Shown here: piece after piece, positions 26,863-35,231 of the stretch
How positions within the stretch are numbered: position 1 is the stretch's first letter
How the letters are laid out: each line of letters starts with the position of its first letter
Origin: Kaistella sp. SH40-3
GTDB lineage: Bacteria; Bacteroidota; Bacteroidia; Flavobacteriales; Weeksellaceae
Direction: 5' to 3'
Length of the DNA stretch: 64,000 nucleotides
Assembly: GCF_030686865.1 (NCBI RefSeq)
Contig: NZ_JAQYUS010000009.1
Location: 62,001-126,000 of the forward strand
The notes under the pieces: model-generated
What the model was told of the DNA's origin: nothing
Database searches by the model: none
What the model saw: only the letters and a program-made list of their open reading frames with translations
Translations under genes and position numbers: made by a program

Positions 26863-26938
26863 TATATTTGCACTTCACTTCCAAGTGAAACAATACATTT
26901 AAGCCTGACTACTGCTATAGTTGGGTTTTACTTTTTTC
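26863..26938 (+). ncRNA. Candidate short transcript between the VapE-like and HTH genes
   Basis: On the plus strand TATATTTG (26863-26870) matches the -7 box, with TTTG (26837-26840) 22 bases before it. An inverted repeat TTCACTT-CC-AAGTGAA (26874-26889) covers the expected start point. A hairpin AAGCCTGACTA/TAGTTGGGTTT (26901-26928), with some G-T pairs, is followed by TACTTTTTT. No protein is encoded, so a small RNA of about 60 nt under operator control is possible. This is an inference from signals only. Confidence 0.35.
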
Positions 26939-27209
26939 GTAGAGAAAACTCCAGAGCTTCCTGTTGGATTTCATCATTAGATTTATGGCTGTTTTTTAAC
27001 AACCAAGTATCGATTTTTTTACGTTCGAAAAAGAGAACTTTTCCGTTGGGTTTAGAAAAAGGAATACTGTTGGTATGAACCAGTTTGTAGATATAGGATT
27101 TCTTGAATCCAGTATAATCAGATAATTCCTCTGTGTTGAGAATTTCTTTCAGTCCGAAAATATGTTTTTCGATACGATTGAGTTTGTGTAGAATGAGTTC
27201 ATTTTCCAT
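26928..27209 (-). CDS. Helix-turn-helix excisionase-like protein
   Basis: 93 residues. The central segment LNTEELSDYTGFKKSYIYKLVHTNSIPFSKPNGKVLFFERKKIDTWL (given here as a pattern of HTH_17 type: helix, turn, recognition helix, then a wing with P-x-G-K-x-x-F) is typical of MerR-like excisionases and small regulators of integrative elements. It lies between the integrase and VapE-like genes. It may direct excision or repress the replication genes. Confidence 0.75.
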   Translation of the reverse strand: MENELILHKLNRIEKHIFGLKEILNTEELSDYTGFKKSYIYKLVHTNSIPFSKPNGKVLFFERKKIDTWLLKNSHKSNDEIQQEALEFSLRKK

Positions 27210-27438
27210 TTGTATCGTTTGATTGATTTATTGATACAAAAGTCAACATCATAAACTTAATGGGCAATACCAGAAGTTTGCAAAAGGCTAAATACTATTA
27301 CTTTGGATTGAAAAAGGTTCAAAAAAAGTCTAAATAAGATTAATCTGGGCTATTCTGGATTCTATTTGCTTAAAAGTGAAAAATTAAGTTTTAAAAATCA
27401 AATTTTTCTGTTCTGTAACTTACTTCAAAGAAAAACAC

Positions 27439-28578
27439 TCACATTTCCAACGTAAGTTCCGGAATTATTTCTGCTGCTTCTTTCATTTTACTGTCCACGA
27501 TTTTAGCATAAATCGCAGTTGTTCTAATTTCACGATGTCCCAGTCTTTTTGAAACAGTGTAAATATCTGCACCGTTTTCCAGTAATAGCACGGCATTGGT
27601 ATGTCTTGCGGAATGAAAAGTAATGTGCTTTGGAACTGCCGCGCGATTGCACCAACGGATAATTTCAGTGTTATAAGTCATTCCATATTTCAAACCTTTG
27701 AAAACTCGATCTTGGGGGTCTTGCCTTTCTCCAAGAAGTTCCCTCGCTTGCTGAGAAATATAAAGATATTCGACTCCATCAGTTTTAACCTGTCTGAAAT
27801 TTATTTTAAATAATCCTCCTTCATCACGTACTTCTGACCAAAGCATAGCGTTGATATCTGACCAACGGAGACCAGATAAGCAAGAGAAAAGAAATGCTTT
27901 TTTCAACACCGGATATTTACATTCGGCTTTGGCTAAAGATTGCAGTTCATCAAAAGTCAGATATTCTCTTTGGCTTTCTGCCTGATCAAATGATTTTATT
28001 TTTGCAGCGTAATTAACGGTTAGATAACCATCGTCAAAAGCATTTCTTAGAGCTGCTTTAAACTTATTAAAATAAGAATATTTTGAATTTTGTGAAAGTG
28101 ACAACTCACTTTTTGTCAGGGCGTCCTTTTCAAAATACTTCCGGACTTTTTTGATGAGATTTTCATCAATTTCGTCAAACGTCATATTTTTTGGAACAAC
28201 CTTTTTCAGATGTTGCAAAGTAGAAAACCAATTCCCGTAATTATTAGAAGAATCCTGCTTTTGCTTTTCTTCAGTCAGTTCCTCAAAATAGGCAAGGAAG
28301 AGCCTCTTTGATTTTACTTTATCTTTAAGATCATACTTGCCTTGAATATATTCTGTTTTACGAATCGAAAAGATATTTTCGGCTAGAGCTAAAGTTTCTT
28401 TGTTTTCTTTCTTCTCCTTAACAGACTTTGGTTCTGGGTGCAAATACAACTTGAGGTACTCAAAATCACGAAGATGAATTCGTTTCCCTTGCAGATTCGT
28501 AGATGAACCTTTGTAATATTCGACGTAGAGACTAATCATACTGTCGGATAATCTCTTTTGTTTTAATGTAATTTTCAT
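27439..28578 (-). CDS. Tyrosine recombinase (integrase) of the mobilizable element
   Basis: 379 residues from the ATG at 28576-28578, where the conserved MKITLKQKRLSDSMISLYV begins (the frame is open to 28710). A SAM-like core-binding domain precedes the catalytic domain with LSGLRWSDI (first Arg), FHSARHT (HxxR), KRLGHREI (His) and a terminal IYAKIVD (nucleophile Tyr). It cuts and joins attachment sites to insert and excise the element. The start lies 169 bases from the stop of mnmE, consistent with mnmE being the insertion target. Confidence 0.88.
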   Translation of the reverse strand: MKITLKQKRLSDSMISLYVEYYKGSSTNLQGKRIHLRDFEYLKLYLHPEPKSVKEKKENKETLALAENIFSIRKTEYIQGKYDLKDKVKSKRLFLAYFEELTEEKQKQDSSNNYGNWFSTLQHLKKVVPKNMTFDEIDENLIKKVRKYFEKDALTKSELSLSQNSKYSYFNKFKAALRNAFDDGYLTVNYAAKIKSFDQAESQREYLTFDELQSLAKAECKYPVLKKAFLFSCLSGLRWSDINAMLWSEVRDEGGLFKINFRQVKTDGVEYLYISQQARELLGERQDPQDRVFKGLKYGMTYNTEIIRWCNRAAVPKHITFHSARHTNAVLLLENGADIYTVSKRLGHREIRTTAIYAKIVDSKMKEAAEIIPELTLEM

Positions 28579-28590
28579 AAGCTTTATTCG

Positions 28591-28650
28591 AGGTGTACAT
28601 TTGTACACCTTAGTACTACTTTTGCAGCTCGAGGTGTACATGAGATGTAC
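28591..28650. promoter_or_regulatory. TGTACA repeat cluster upstream of the integrase gene
   Basis: AGGTGTACAT-TTGTACACCT (28591-28610) is a near-perfect palindrome, and GAGGTGTACA-TGAG-ATGTACA (28631-28651) adds further half-sites. They lie 13-72 bases upstream of the integrase start. They may be integrase arm sites or an operator for int autoregulation. The same GGTGTACA word and an AAAAGTAGTAC word recur at 5884-6032. Confidence 0.55.
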
Positions 28651-28746
28651 AAATATAGAAATAAACTCCAACAAGAGAAAATAAAAATGACATAAAGTAT
28701 TGTAAATCAAACAAAAGAAAGAAAAAGAAACTAAAGAAAAGGTAAT

Positions 28747-30285
28747 TTATTTCCCAATACAAAACTTAGAAAAAATATTCCCCAACACCTCATCATTCGT
28801 AAATTCCCCGGAAATTTCTCCCAACTGCTCCAGCGCATTTCTCAACTCATACGCCAACAATTCCGTATGAATCCCAGAACTCACCGCTTCCTCCACCTGA
28901 AGAACAGATTGCAGCGATTTCTGCAAGGCGTCAAAATGCCTTTGATTCGTAATAATCACATTGCTTTCCTGATCTTTCAAATTCTCAACGTAATCGATCA
29001 AAACCGTTTTCACCGCTTCAATTCCCGTTTGATCTTTCGCGGAAATCCGCAACAATTCATCACAATAATCCGGAAACAATTCCAAGTTTAAAGTGGCGTC
29101 AAATTCGTTTGGAACTTCGTCGTTGGTCAAATCTACTTTATTATGAACCAGCACAATTTTCAAATCCTCGCGGTGGAATTCCTTCACAAAAGCAATCACT
29201 TCTTCCGTCGTAGAATCTTGTTCATCGTAGAGATACAACAGCACTTTCGCCGAGGCAATTTTCTCCTTCGCTTTCGTTACGCCAATTTTCTCAATAACAT
29301 CCGTCGTTTCCCGAAGTCCCGCCGTATCCACAAACCGAAAAGCCGTTCCTTTCAAATGAATCACTTCCTCAATCGTATCGCGCGTTGTCCCTGCAATTTC
29401 AGAAACAATCGCCCTTTCCTCTTTCAACAAAGCATTCAAAAGCGTCGATTTTCCCGCATTCGGTTTCCCGATGATGGCGACTTCCACTCCATTTTTCAGC
29501 GCATTTCCGTATTGAAAACTCTCAATCAAAGAACCCAGTTTATGGCGCAGGTTGAGCAGCAATTTATTCATGGCGGTCCGGTCCGCAAATTCCACATCCT
29601 CTTCCCCGAAATCCAGTTCCAGTTCAATCAGCGAGGTAAAATTCAGCAAGTCATTTCTCAGGATCGAAATCTCATTCGTAATTCCCCCTTTCAACTGATT
29701 CAATGCCACTTTCCGCGACGCCTCATTTTCCGAAGCAATCAAATCAGCAATCGATTCCGCCTGCGCCAGGTCAATTCTGCCGTTCATAAAAGCACGCATC
29801 GTAAATTCCCCGGCTTTCGCCAGTCGTGCTCCATTCTTCACCAAAACTTCCAGAATTTTCTTTGCAATATGCGGCGATCCGTGAAAAGAAATCTCCACCA
29901 CATCTTCCGTCGTAAAAGTCTTCGGCGCGAGGAATACGGAGACCATAACTTCATCTATCAGTTCTACTGTTTGATAAATAACTGGATCTGAACCTGTGGT
30001 TGATGGCTGATGGTTAGGAATTATATATTGATTCGAATCAGCATTTGTTATATTCGTCTCAGGTCTCTCATCTATCACAAAGTCCATTTCATTTCCTCCT
30101 ACAACTTGATCCTTATAATCCACAATGTACCCATAATGCACCGTGTGAGACGCCACAAGTTCTAAGTTGGTTCCTTTAAAAGTTTTTTGCGCAATCTTCA
30201 CGGCATCATTCCCAGAAAGGCGAATAATTCCCAAAGCGCCCACTCCATTAGCGGTCGCAATCGCACAGATCGTATCTTGATTCAT
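28747..30285 (-). CDS. mnmE: tRNA uridine-5-carboxymethylaminomethyl GTPase MnmE
   Basis: 512 residues, about 50 more than usual. The N-terminal folate-binding domain, the G domain (P-loop IGKPNAGKSTLLNALL, then EIAGTTRDT and DTAGLRE) and the C-terminal FCIGK with its reactive Cys are intact. With MnmG it modifies wobble uridine 34 in tRNAs. Residues about 62-108 (MDFVIDERPE to SDPVIYQTVE) form an extra segment between YGYIVDYKDQ and IDEVMVSVF that orthologues lack as far as I recall. A minus-strand TAATTTTG box lies only 5 bases before the ATG. Confidence 0.96.
   Translation of the reverse strand: MNQDTICAIATANGVGALGIIRLSGNDAVKIAQKTFKGTNLELVASHTVHYGYIVDYKDQVVGGNEMDFVIDERPETNITNADSNQYIIPNHQPSTTGSDPVIYQTVELIDEVMVSVFLAPKTFTTEDVVEISFHGSPHIAKKILEVLVKNGARLAKAGEFTMRAFMNGRIDLAQAESIADLIASENEASRKVALNQLKGGITNEISILRNDLLNFTSLIELELDFGEEDVEFADRTAMNKLLLNLRHKLGSLIESFQYGNALKNGVEVAIIGKPNAGKSTLLNALLKEERAIVSEIAGTTRDTIEEVIHLKGTAFRFVDTAGLRETTDVIEKIGVTKAKEKIASAKVLLYLYDEQDSTTEEVIAFVKEFHREDLKIVLVHNKVDLTNDEVPNEFDATLNLELFPDYCDELLRISAKDQTGIEAVKTVLIDYVENLKDQESNVIITNQRHFDALQKSLQSVLQVEEAVSSGIHTELLAYELRNALEQLGEISGEFTNDEVLGNIFSKFCIGK
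29962..30102 (-). other. In-frame insertion within mnmE
   Basis: About 47 codons interrupt the otherwise conserved N-terminal domain of MnmE. The DNA includes GGTTGATGGCTGATGGTTAGG-like wording resembling intergenic repeats of this group. The frame is preserved on both sides, so the protein probably tolerates it as a loop. Confidence 0.55.
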
Positions 30286-30499
30286 GCTGCAAAATTACGG
30301 AATTATTCCTGTTTTTAGAAGCACCAAGATTTCGCCTCTTTCGAAGACTCGTCCCGTTTTCCGCTATATCTTTTTTTTCCTCCGCAAAATGCCCTTCCAA
30401 AAAAAAGGATGCCGCTTCAACCGGGGCTAGAATGAAGAGAGGGATTTCTGTTATAGATTTTAAAAGTTGTTTATATACAAATTTTATAGAAGTGTTTTG

Positions 30500-30507
30500 T
30501 ATCTTTG
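30500..30507 (+). promoter_or_regulatory. -7 box of the Gabija-like operon
   Basis: TATCTTTG matches TAnnTTTG exactly and lies 57 bases before the ATG at 30565. No good -33 element at standard spacing was identified. Confidence 0.45.
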
Positions 30508-30564
30508 AAAGATAGCCTTATTGTTATAGATATAATATTTAAATTAAAACACCTTAGATGAAAA

Positions 30565-32130
30565 ATGAGTAACATAACTAAACTTCGAGCATTTAATTAT
30601 AAAAAATTTAAATTTATTGAAATCAACTTTAAACCGAGCAATAATGTTATTGTTGGTGACAATGAATCAGGAAAAAGTTCAATTCTATTAGCAATTGATT
30701 TACTTCTTTCTGGTAGCAGAAGTAAAGTTGAATCATTAGGATTGGATACACTTTTTAACAATGACATAATTCAAGATTTTTTCAAAACAAATACCTATGA
30801 AACTTTACCCACATTAACCCTTGAATTGTATTTTGATAAAACTGATGATGATCAATTTTATGGTAAAAATAATTCTCTCACAGATAATCATTACGGCATA
30901 AGTTTAATTTGTTCACCAATTGAAGAAGTAAGTTTAGACATAGTTTCTGTCTTGAAAAACAATAATTCAAATTTTCCTTTTGAATACTACTCTATTTCTT
31001 TTATGAAATTTGGCGGACACCCTTACTTAGGTTTCAGAAAAGAATTTAAACATATTTTACTCGACAATTCTTCGATAAATAATGAATACGCAACTAACTC
31101 ATATATAAAAACACTTTATAACAGTTCAGTTTCAACATCTGAAAAAAATAAACACTTATTTGAATATAGAAATTATAAATTAAATTTTAGAAAGGAAATT
31201 TTAAAAGAATTAAATGATAAAACAGGCAAAGGGAAATATGAATTTTCTATAAAAAATAGCAACAAATCAAATCTAGAATCTGACTTAACAATAACAGAAG
31301 ATAATATAGATTTACAAAATAGAGGTAAGGGAAGACAGTGCTTTATTAAGACTGAATTTGCACTTCAAAAAAATGATAATGAACTTGATTTTATATTATT
31401 AGAAGAACCTGAAAATCACCTTAGTCATCTTCATATGCATAATTTGATCGAAAGGATAAATGAATCTAAGAATAAACAACTTTTTATTGCAACTCACAGT
31501 AACATGATTAGTTCGCGTCTAGATTTAAGAAATACAATTTTGCTAAACAGTAATAGTAAAGCATCTATAAACTTATCTAATTTAACACCGGCAACCGCAA
31601 AATTTTTTATAAAAGCACCTGATAATAATATTCTTGAATTTATTCTATCAAAAAAAATACTTTTAGTTGAAGGAGATGCAGAGTATATTTTTGCTGCAAA
31701 ATTCTTTGAGATAATCACTCGTAACAAACCAAATAAAATGGGAGTTCACATAATTTCTGTTGGTGGCACCAGTTTTAAAAGATATATGGAGATTGCAAAT
31801 CTTCTTGAAATTAAGACCGCTGTTGTAAGAGATAATGACGGAGACCATGAAAATAATTGTATAAAGAATTATGAAAAATATGTGAGCAAATACGTTAAAG
31901 TATTTTATGAAATAGACGACGAAATTAAAACTTTTGAAATAGCGTTATATAAATTGAATAAACTTATATGTGATCAGTTATTTTTGCCAAAATTAAAAAC
32001 GAGATCTGTTCAACAATATATGCTCGATGAAAAGACAGATTGTGCTTATGATATTCTTGACAAAAAGGGAGATGAAATAAAACCTCCTCAATATATAATC
32101 GATGCAATTTCATGGTTAATAAAAGATTAA
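30565..32130 (+). CDS. OLD-family ATPase/TOPRIM nuclease, GajA-like
   Basis: 521 residues. ABC-type ATPase: Walker A VGDNESGKSSILLAI near residue 32, then a long insert, Walker B FILLEEPENHLSHLH (about 274-288) and the H-loop QLFIATHSNM. The TOPRIM nuclease follows with the catalytic glutamate in KKILLVEGDAEYIFAAKF and the acidic cluster AVVRDNDGDHE. This is the architecture of OLD nucleases and of GajA, which nicks phage DNA when nucleotide levels fall. It overlaps the helicase gene by 19 bases. The stretch is markedly AT-rich compared with mnmE and the gene at 33212, a sign of transfer. Confidence 0.85.
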   Translation: MSNITKLRAFNYKKFKFIEINFKPSNNVIVGDNESGKSSILLAIDLLLSGSRSKVESLGLDTLFNNDIIQDFFKTNTYETLPTLTLELYFDKTDDDQFYGKNNSLTDNHYGISLICSPIEEVSLDIVSVLKNNNSNFPFEYYSISFMKFGGHPYLGFRKEFKHILLDNSSINNEYATNSYIKTLYNSSVSTSEKNKHLFEYRNYKLNFRKEILKELNDKTGKGKYEFSIKNSNKSNLESDLTITEDNIDLQNRGKGRQCFIKTEFALQKNDNELDFILLEEPENHLSHLHMHNLIERINESKNKQLFIATHSNMISSRLDLRNTILLNSNSKASINLSNLTPATAKFFIKAPDNNILEFILSKKILLVEGDAEYIFAAKFFEIITRNKPNKMGVHIISVGGTSFKRYMEIANLLEIKTAVVRDNDGDHENNCIKNYEKYVSKYVKVFYEIDDEIKTFEIALYKLNKLICDQLFLPKLKTRSVQQYMLDEKTDCAYDILDKKGDEIKPPQYIIDAISWLIKD

Positions 32131-33137
32131 TTTTAGCGGTTGCAGGCTCTGGAAAAACTAAATATTTAATAGATAATTTAGATTTGGAACAACGGTTTTT
32201 AATTGTTACCTATACCAATACAAGTCTTAATCTTATCAAATCAAGAATATTTAAGAAGTTTGGTTTTTATCCAACAAATATAAAGACAAAGACATATTTT
32301 GAATTTATTTATGGTTTTTGTATTAAACCTAGTCTTCTTTTCAAGCACAAACTAAAGGGAATAGATTGGAACAGACCACCGGAATTCACAACATTTTTAC
32401 CGAAAACAAATCTTAATAAATATTTGACTACTAAAAAATATCTTTATCATAATAGATTAGGACAATTCGCTGAATTTGAGAATATAATTATTGACATTAA
32501 TAAAAGATTAGAGATGTTTTACGATCATTTTTTTTATGATGAATTTCAAGATTTAGGTGGTCATGACTTTAACTTCATGATGCAAATTGTTCAAGCAAAT
32601 ATTAATTTTCTGTTTGTTGGGGATTTTTTTCAACACACTTACGTTACAAGTTTTGATGGAAGAACTAACAACACATTATATTCTAATCTAAAAGATTATT
32701 CCCATAAAATTCATTTTTTTAATATTAGGATAGATGATAAAATACTTTCACACAGTTACCGATGCAGTCCAACAATTTGTAGATTCGTGACACAAAATTT
32801 AGGAATCAATATTGAATCTCATCGAAAAGACGAAACTGAAATAATTTTTGTTCAAAACAGAGAGTTTGCGTTGGAAATAATTAATAATTCTAATATTATA
32901 AAACTTGTTTATGATAAAAGTGACAAAAGAAATTTTTTATCAAAAAACTGGGGTGATTGTAAGGGTGAAGATGATTACAATGACACTTGTATAATCTTGA
33001 ATAAAACAACAGCAAGAATATTTGCAAAAAGTAAATTTGAAGATTTAAAACCTAGAACAAAAAATAAACTTTACGTTGCTCTTACAAGAACAAAAGGTAA
33101 TTGTTATATTATTGATGATGATTTGATAAATAATTAA
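32112..33137 (+). CDS. Compact UvrD/Rep-like helicase, GajB-like
   Basis: 341 residues, shorter than GajB (near 490). Superfamily 1 motifs: I, AVAGSGKTKYLI (residue 8 onward); II, FYDEFQDLGGHDF; III-like, FLFVGDFFQHTY; IV/V-like, ILSHSYRCSPTIC; VI, KLYVALTRTKGNCYII. The 2B and other accessory insertions of UvrD are missing. Beginning inside the end of the OLD nuclease gene, it is translationally coupled to it. The pair fits a Gabija-type anti-phage system with a minimal helicase; a related OLD-helicase system is the alternative. Confidence 0.82.
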   Translation: MVNKRLILAVAGSGKTKYLIDNLDLEQRFLIVTYTNTSLNLIKSRIFKKFGFYPTNIKTKTYFEFIYGFCIKPSLLFKHKLKGIDWNRPPEFTTFLPKTNLNKYLTTKKYLYHNRLGQFAEFENIIIDINKRLEMFYDHFFYDEFQDLGGHDFNFMMQIVQANINFLFVGDFFQHTYVTSFDGRTNNTLYSNLKDYSHKIHFFNIRIDDKILSHSYRCSPTICRFVTQNLGINIESHRKDETEIIFVQNREFALEIINNSNIIKLVYDKSDKRNFLSKNWGDCKGEDDYNDTCIILNKTTARIFAKSKFEDLKPRTKNKLYVALTRTKGNCYIIDDDLINN

Positions 33138-33211
33138 GTTTTCAGTTTTATTAGAGTTGTCAATTTAAATAAAAGTAAGTCTCAATATTCAAATATTAAT
33201 TTAGAATTCAA

Positions 33212-34186
33212 ATGAAAGCAATCCATATCACAAAATCCGGTGGACCCGAAGTTTTACAACTACAAGAAACTCCAAAACCAACACCGGCAGAAAACCAGGT
33301 TCTAATTAAAGTAAAAGCCGCCGGTGTCAATCGCAGCGATATTATTACGCGAAAAAACACCGACACTTACGGCAAAGGTTCACCAACCATTTTAATTCCC
33401 GGCTTAGAAGTTTCTGGTGAAATCACAGAAATCGGTTCAGCCGTAACAGATAAAAAAATCGGCGATAAAGTCTGCGCTCTCATTGCAGACGGCGGTTATG
33501 CAGAATATGTGGCAGTCGATAGTTCTCACTGTCTTCAGATCCCGGAAGGAATCAGTTTAACCGACGCTGCGGCAATTCCAGAAACTGTTTTTACGGTGTG
33601 GTTCAACGTCTTTCATTTGGGCAAACTTCAACCTGGCGAGAAATTACTCATCCACGGCGGAACCAGCGGCATCGGAACCGTGGGTTTGCAAATGGCAAAA
33701 GCGTGGGGCTGCAAAACCTACACCACCGCCGGAAGTGAAGATAAGATTGATTTCCTTAAAAAAATGGGCGTTGATCAAGTTATCAACTACAAAAAAGATG
33801 CTTTCGAAGAAGTGCTGAAAGACGAGAAAATTGATGTCATTTTAGATATGGTCGGTGGAGATTACACCCAAAAGAATCTCGAAATCCTGAATAATAAAGG
33901 CCGGCTTTGTTCCATTAATGGTATGAAAAGCATGGACGTGAAAATTAATCTGCGCACCATTATGGCCAAGAATCTCACCCTCACCGGAAGTTTTCTAAAA
34001 CCCCAAACCGCCGAAGTAAAAACCCAGATCGCCAAAGACGTCGAAAAAAACATCTGGCCACTATTTCATTCCAAAAAGATTCATCCAATCATCTACAAAA
34101 AATTCCCGCTCGAAGAAGCCGCCGACGCCCACCGATTAATGGAAAGCAGCGAACATATTGGGAAGATTCTACTGACGATGGATTAA
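33212..34186 (+). CDS. NAD(P)H-quinone oxidoreductase (zeta-crystallin type MDR)
   Basis: 324 residues. A GroES-like N-terminal fold and a Rossmann domain with LIHGGTSGIGTVGLQMAKA (about 145-163). Cysteines for zinc are absent, as in quinone oxidoreductases of the medium-chain family. It reduces quinones or related carbonyls with NADPH in the cytosol. Full length and intact, monocistronic. Its higher GC content marks the return to ordinary chromosome after the defence pair. Confidence 0.88.
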   Translation: MKAIHITKSGGPEVLQLQETPKPTPAENQVLIKVKAAGVNRSDIITRKNTDTYGKGSPTILIPGLEVSGEITEIGSAVTDKKIGDKVCALIADGGYAEYVAVDSSHCLQIPEGISLTDAAAIPETVFTVWFNVFHLGKLQPGEKLLIHGGTSGIGTVGLQMAKAWGCKTYTTAGSEDKIDFLKKMGVDQVINYKKDAFEEVLKDEKIDVILDMVGGDYTQKNLEILNNKGRLCSINGMKSMDVKINLRTIMAKNLTLTGSFLKPQTAEVKTQIAKDVEKNIWPLFHSKKIHPIIYKKFPLEEAADAHRLMESSEHIGKILLTMD

Positions 34187-34189
34187 TGC

Positions 34190-34256
34190 TAATTTGAGAA
34201 TGTGCTAATGCGGCAATTTGAGAATTTGAAAATGTGCTAATTTGAAAACGTTCTTT
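34190..34256. repeat. Short direct repeats after the oxidoreductase gene
   Basis: Variants of TTTGA(G/A)AATGTGCTAAT occur at about 34192-34210 and 34226-34246, separated by GCGGCAATTTGAG. This kind of simple intergenic repetition has no evident function. Confidence 0.5.
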
Positions 34257-34345
34257 AATTTGACCTAGGAAACGGAGCCGTTAAGAAAATTGGAATTTTA
34301 TTCGTTAAGAAAAAAGATTGAAGAACAATAAAAATTTAAATAATC

Positions 34346-34858
34346 TTGGAAAAAAAAGCACTGTCTGAACTCGAATTAATTGATGAATTGGTTTTTAAAC
34401 CATGTCACTTCAATTTAAAAAACATAGAACCTGAATCAGAAAGCCAGGAATATGCTGCACACACTTTTCAACTCAATGAATATAAAATCCTATTTCGAAA
34501 AGCCAAAATCACTCCAACCAAAACAGGACAGTTTGTAACGCTTTGGAAAAGGAATGAGAAAGGGATTACGGAACCTTTTGATATTACAGATGAATTCGAC
34601 TTTTATCTGATTGCTACCAGAACGCCGAGCAAATTCGGGTTGTTTATATTTTCGAGAAAGATTTTGCACGACAATAAAGTTTTATCAGACGCAACCAGAG
34701 ATGGAAAACGCGGAATAAGAGTTTATCCAATTTGGGATGAAACCACCAGTAAACAGGCGCAAAAAACCCAAATTTGGCAAACCCAATATTTCATTGATTT
34801 ATCAGACAATGATCAAATTGATTTGAATCGTGCGAAGAAATTGTTGATGATAGAATAG
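34346..34858 (+). CDS. MepB family protein
   Basis: 170 residues. The sequence AHTFQLNEYKILFRKAKITPTK, then TLWKRNE.G.T.PFD and FGLFIFSRKIL, GIRVYPIWDE matches the MepB family, named after a gene of the staphylococcal mepRAB multidrug operon. The biochemical role is unknown. The start is TTG (34346-34348), since an in-frame stop lies just upstream and no ATG is available before the conserved region. It stands alone. Confidence 0.82.
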   Translation: MEKKALSELELIDELVFKPCHFNLKNIEPESESQEYAAHTFQLNEYKILFRKAKITPTKTGQFVTLWKRNEKGITEPFDITDEFDFYLIATRTPSKFGLFIFSRKILHDNKVLSDATRDGKRGIRVYPIWDETTSKQAQKTQIWQTQYFIDLSDNDQIDLNRAKKLLMIE

Positions 34859-34879
34859 ATCAACTGTTTTATTTAGATG

Positions 34880-34896
34880 GCGTTCCTACGGAACGC
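34880..34896. repeat. REP-like palindrome
   Basis: GCGTTCC-TAC-GGAACGC, a perfect 7-bp stem with a 3-base loop. Identical cores are familiar as intergenic REP-like elements in flavobacteria (from memory). Confidence 0.55.
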
Positions 34897-34965
34897 GCAA
34901 CATTGTTAATTAATAAAGCTTTATAGATATAATTCCTCTGGAATCCTTTGTTCATTAAACCGTTT

Positions 34966-35095
34966 TCTCGTCCTTTAGACAAGATGAAAACCTTTGCGTG
35001 ATAAACGTTGTTTCGTGCTTTAGAGAAGATGAAATCCATTGACTCTTTGAGTGAGAATCTTTGTCTCGTCCTTTAGAAGAGAGGAAACCTTCTTG
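34966..35095. repeat. Three degenerate direct repeats
   Basis: TCTCGTCCTTTAGACAAGAT (34966-34985), TTTCGTGCTTTAGAGAAGAT (about 35011-35030) and TCTCGTCCTTTAGAAGAGAG (about 35064-35083), each followed by GAAA and a CCTT/CCATT-G stretch. Unit spacing is about 45-53 bp. They are decayed copies of one sequence; no CRISPR-like spacing regularity. Confidence 0.6.
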
Positions 35096-35231
35096 CGGCT
35101 TTGCGTGAAAAAAAATTTCGAATCACAAAAAAAACCGATTATTTCAAAAGTGGTATTTTAGTACAATTAAATAATACCAAATTCTTTTCCGAAACCGACG
35201 AGAAAGCATATCTAAAAAAATAAAAGACCTT

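Larger units (their letters stand above)
34859..35231. other. Intergenic stretch with a REP palindrome and degenerate direct repeats
   Basis: 373 bases without a gene. It contains the palindrome at 34880-34896 and three degenerate copies of a TCTCGTCCTTTAGA-type repeat (34966-35095). No promoter beyond the AT-rich last 60 bases is clear. Confidence 0.55.

Noticed and set aside
29143-29991. 282-codon plus-strand frame opposite mnmE
   Set aside because: A shadow of the strongly conserved mnmE coding strand.
34966-35095. CRISPR-like repeats
   Set aside because: Only three degenerate copies with irregular spacing and no cas genes.
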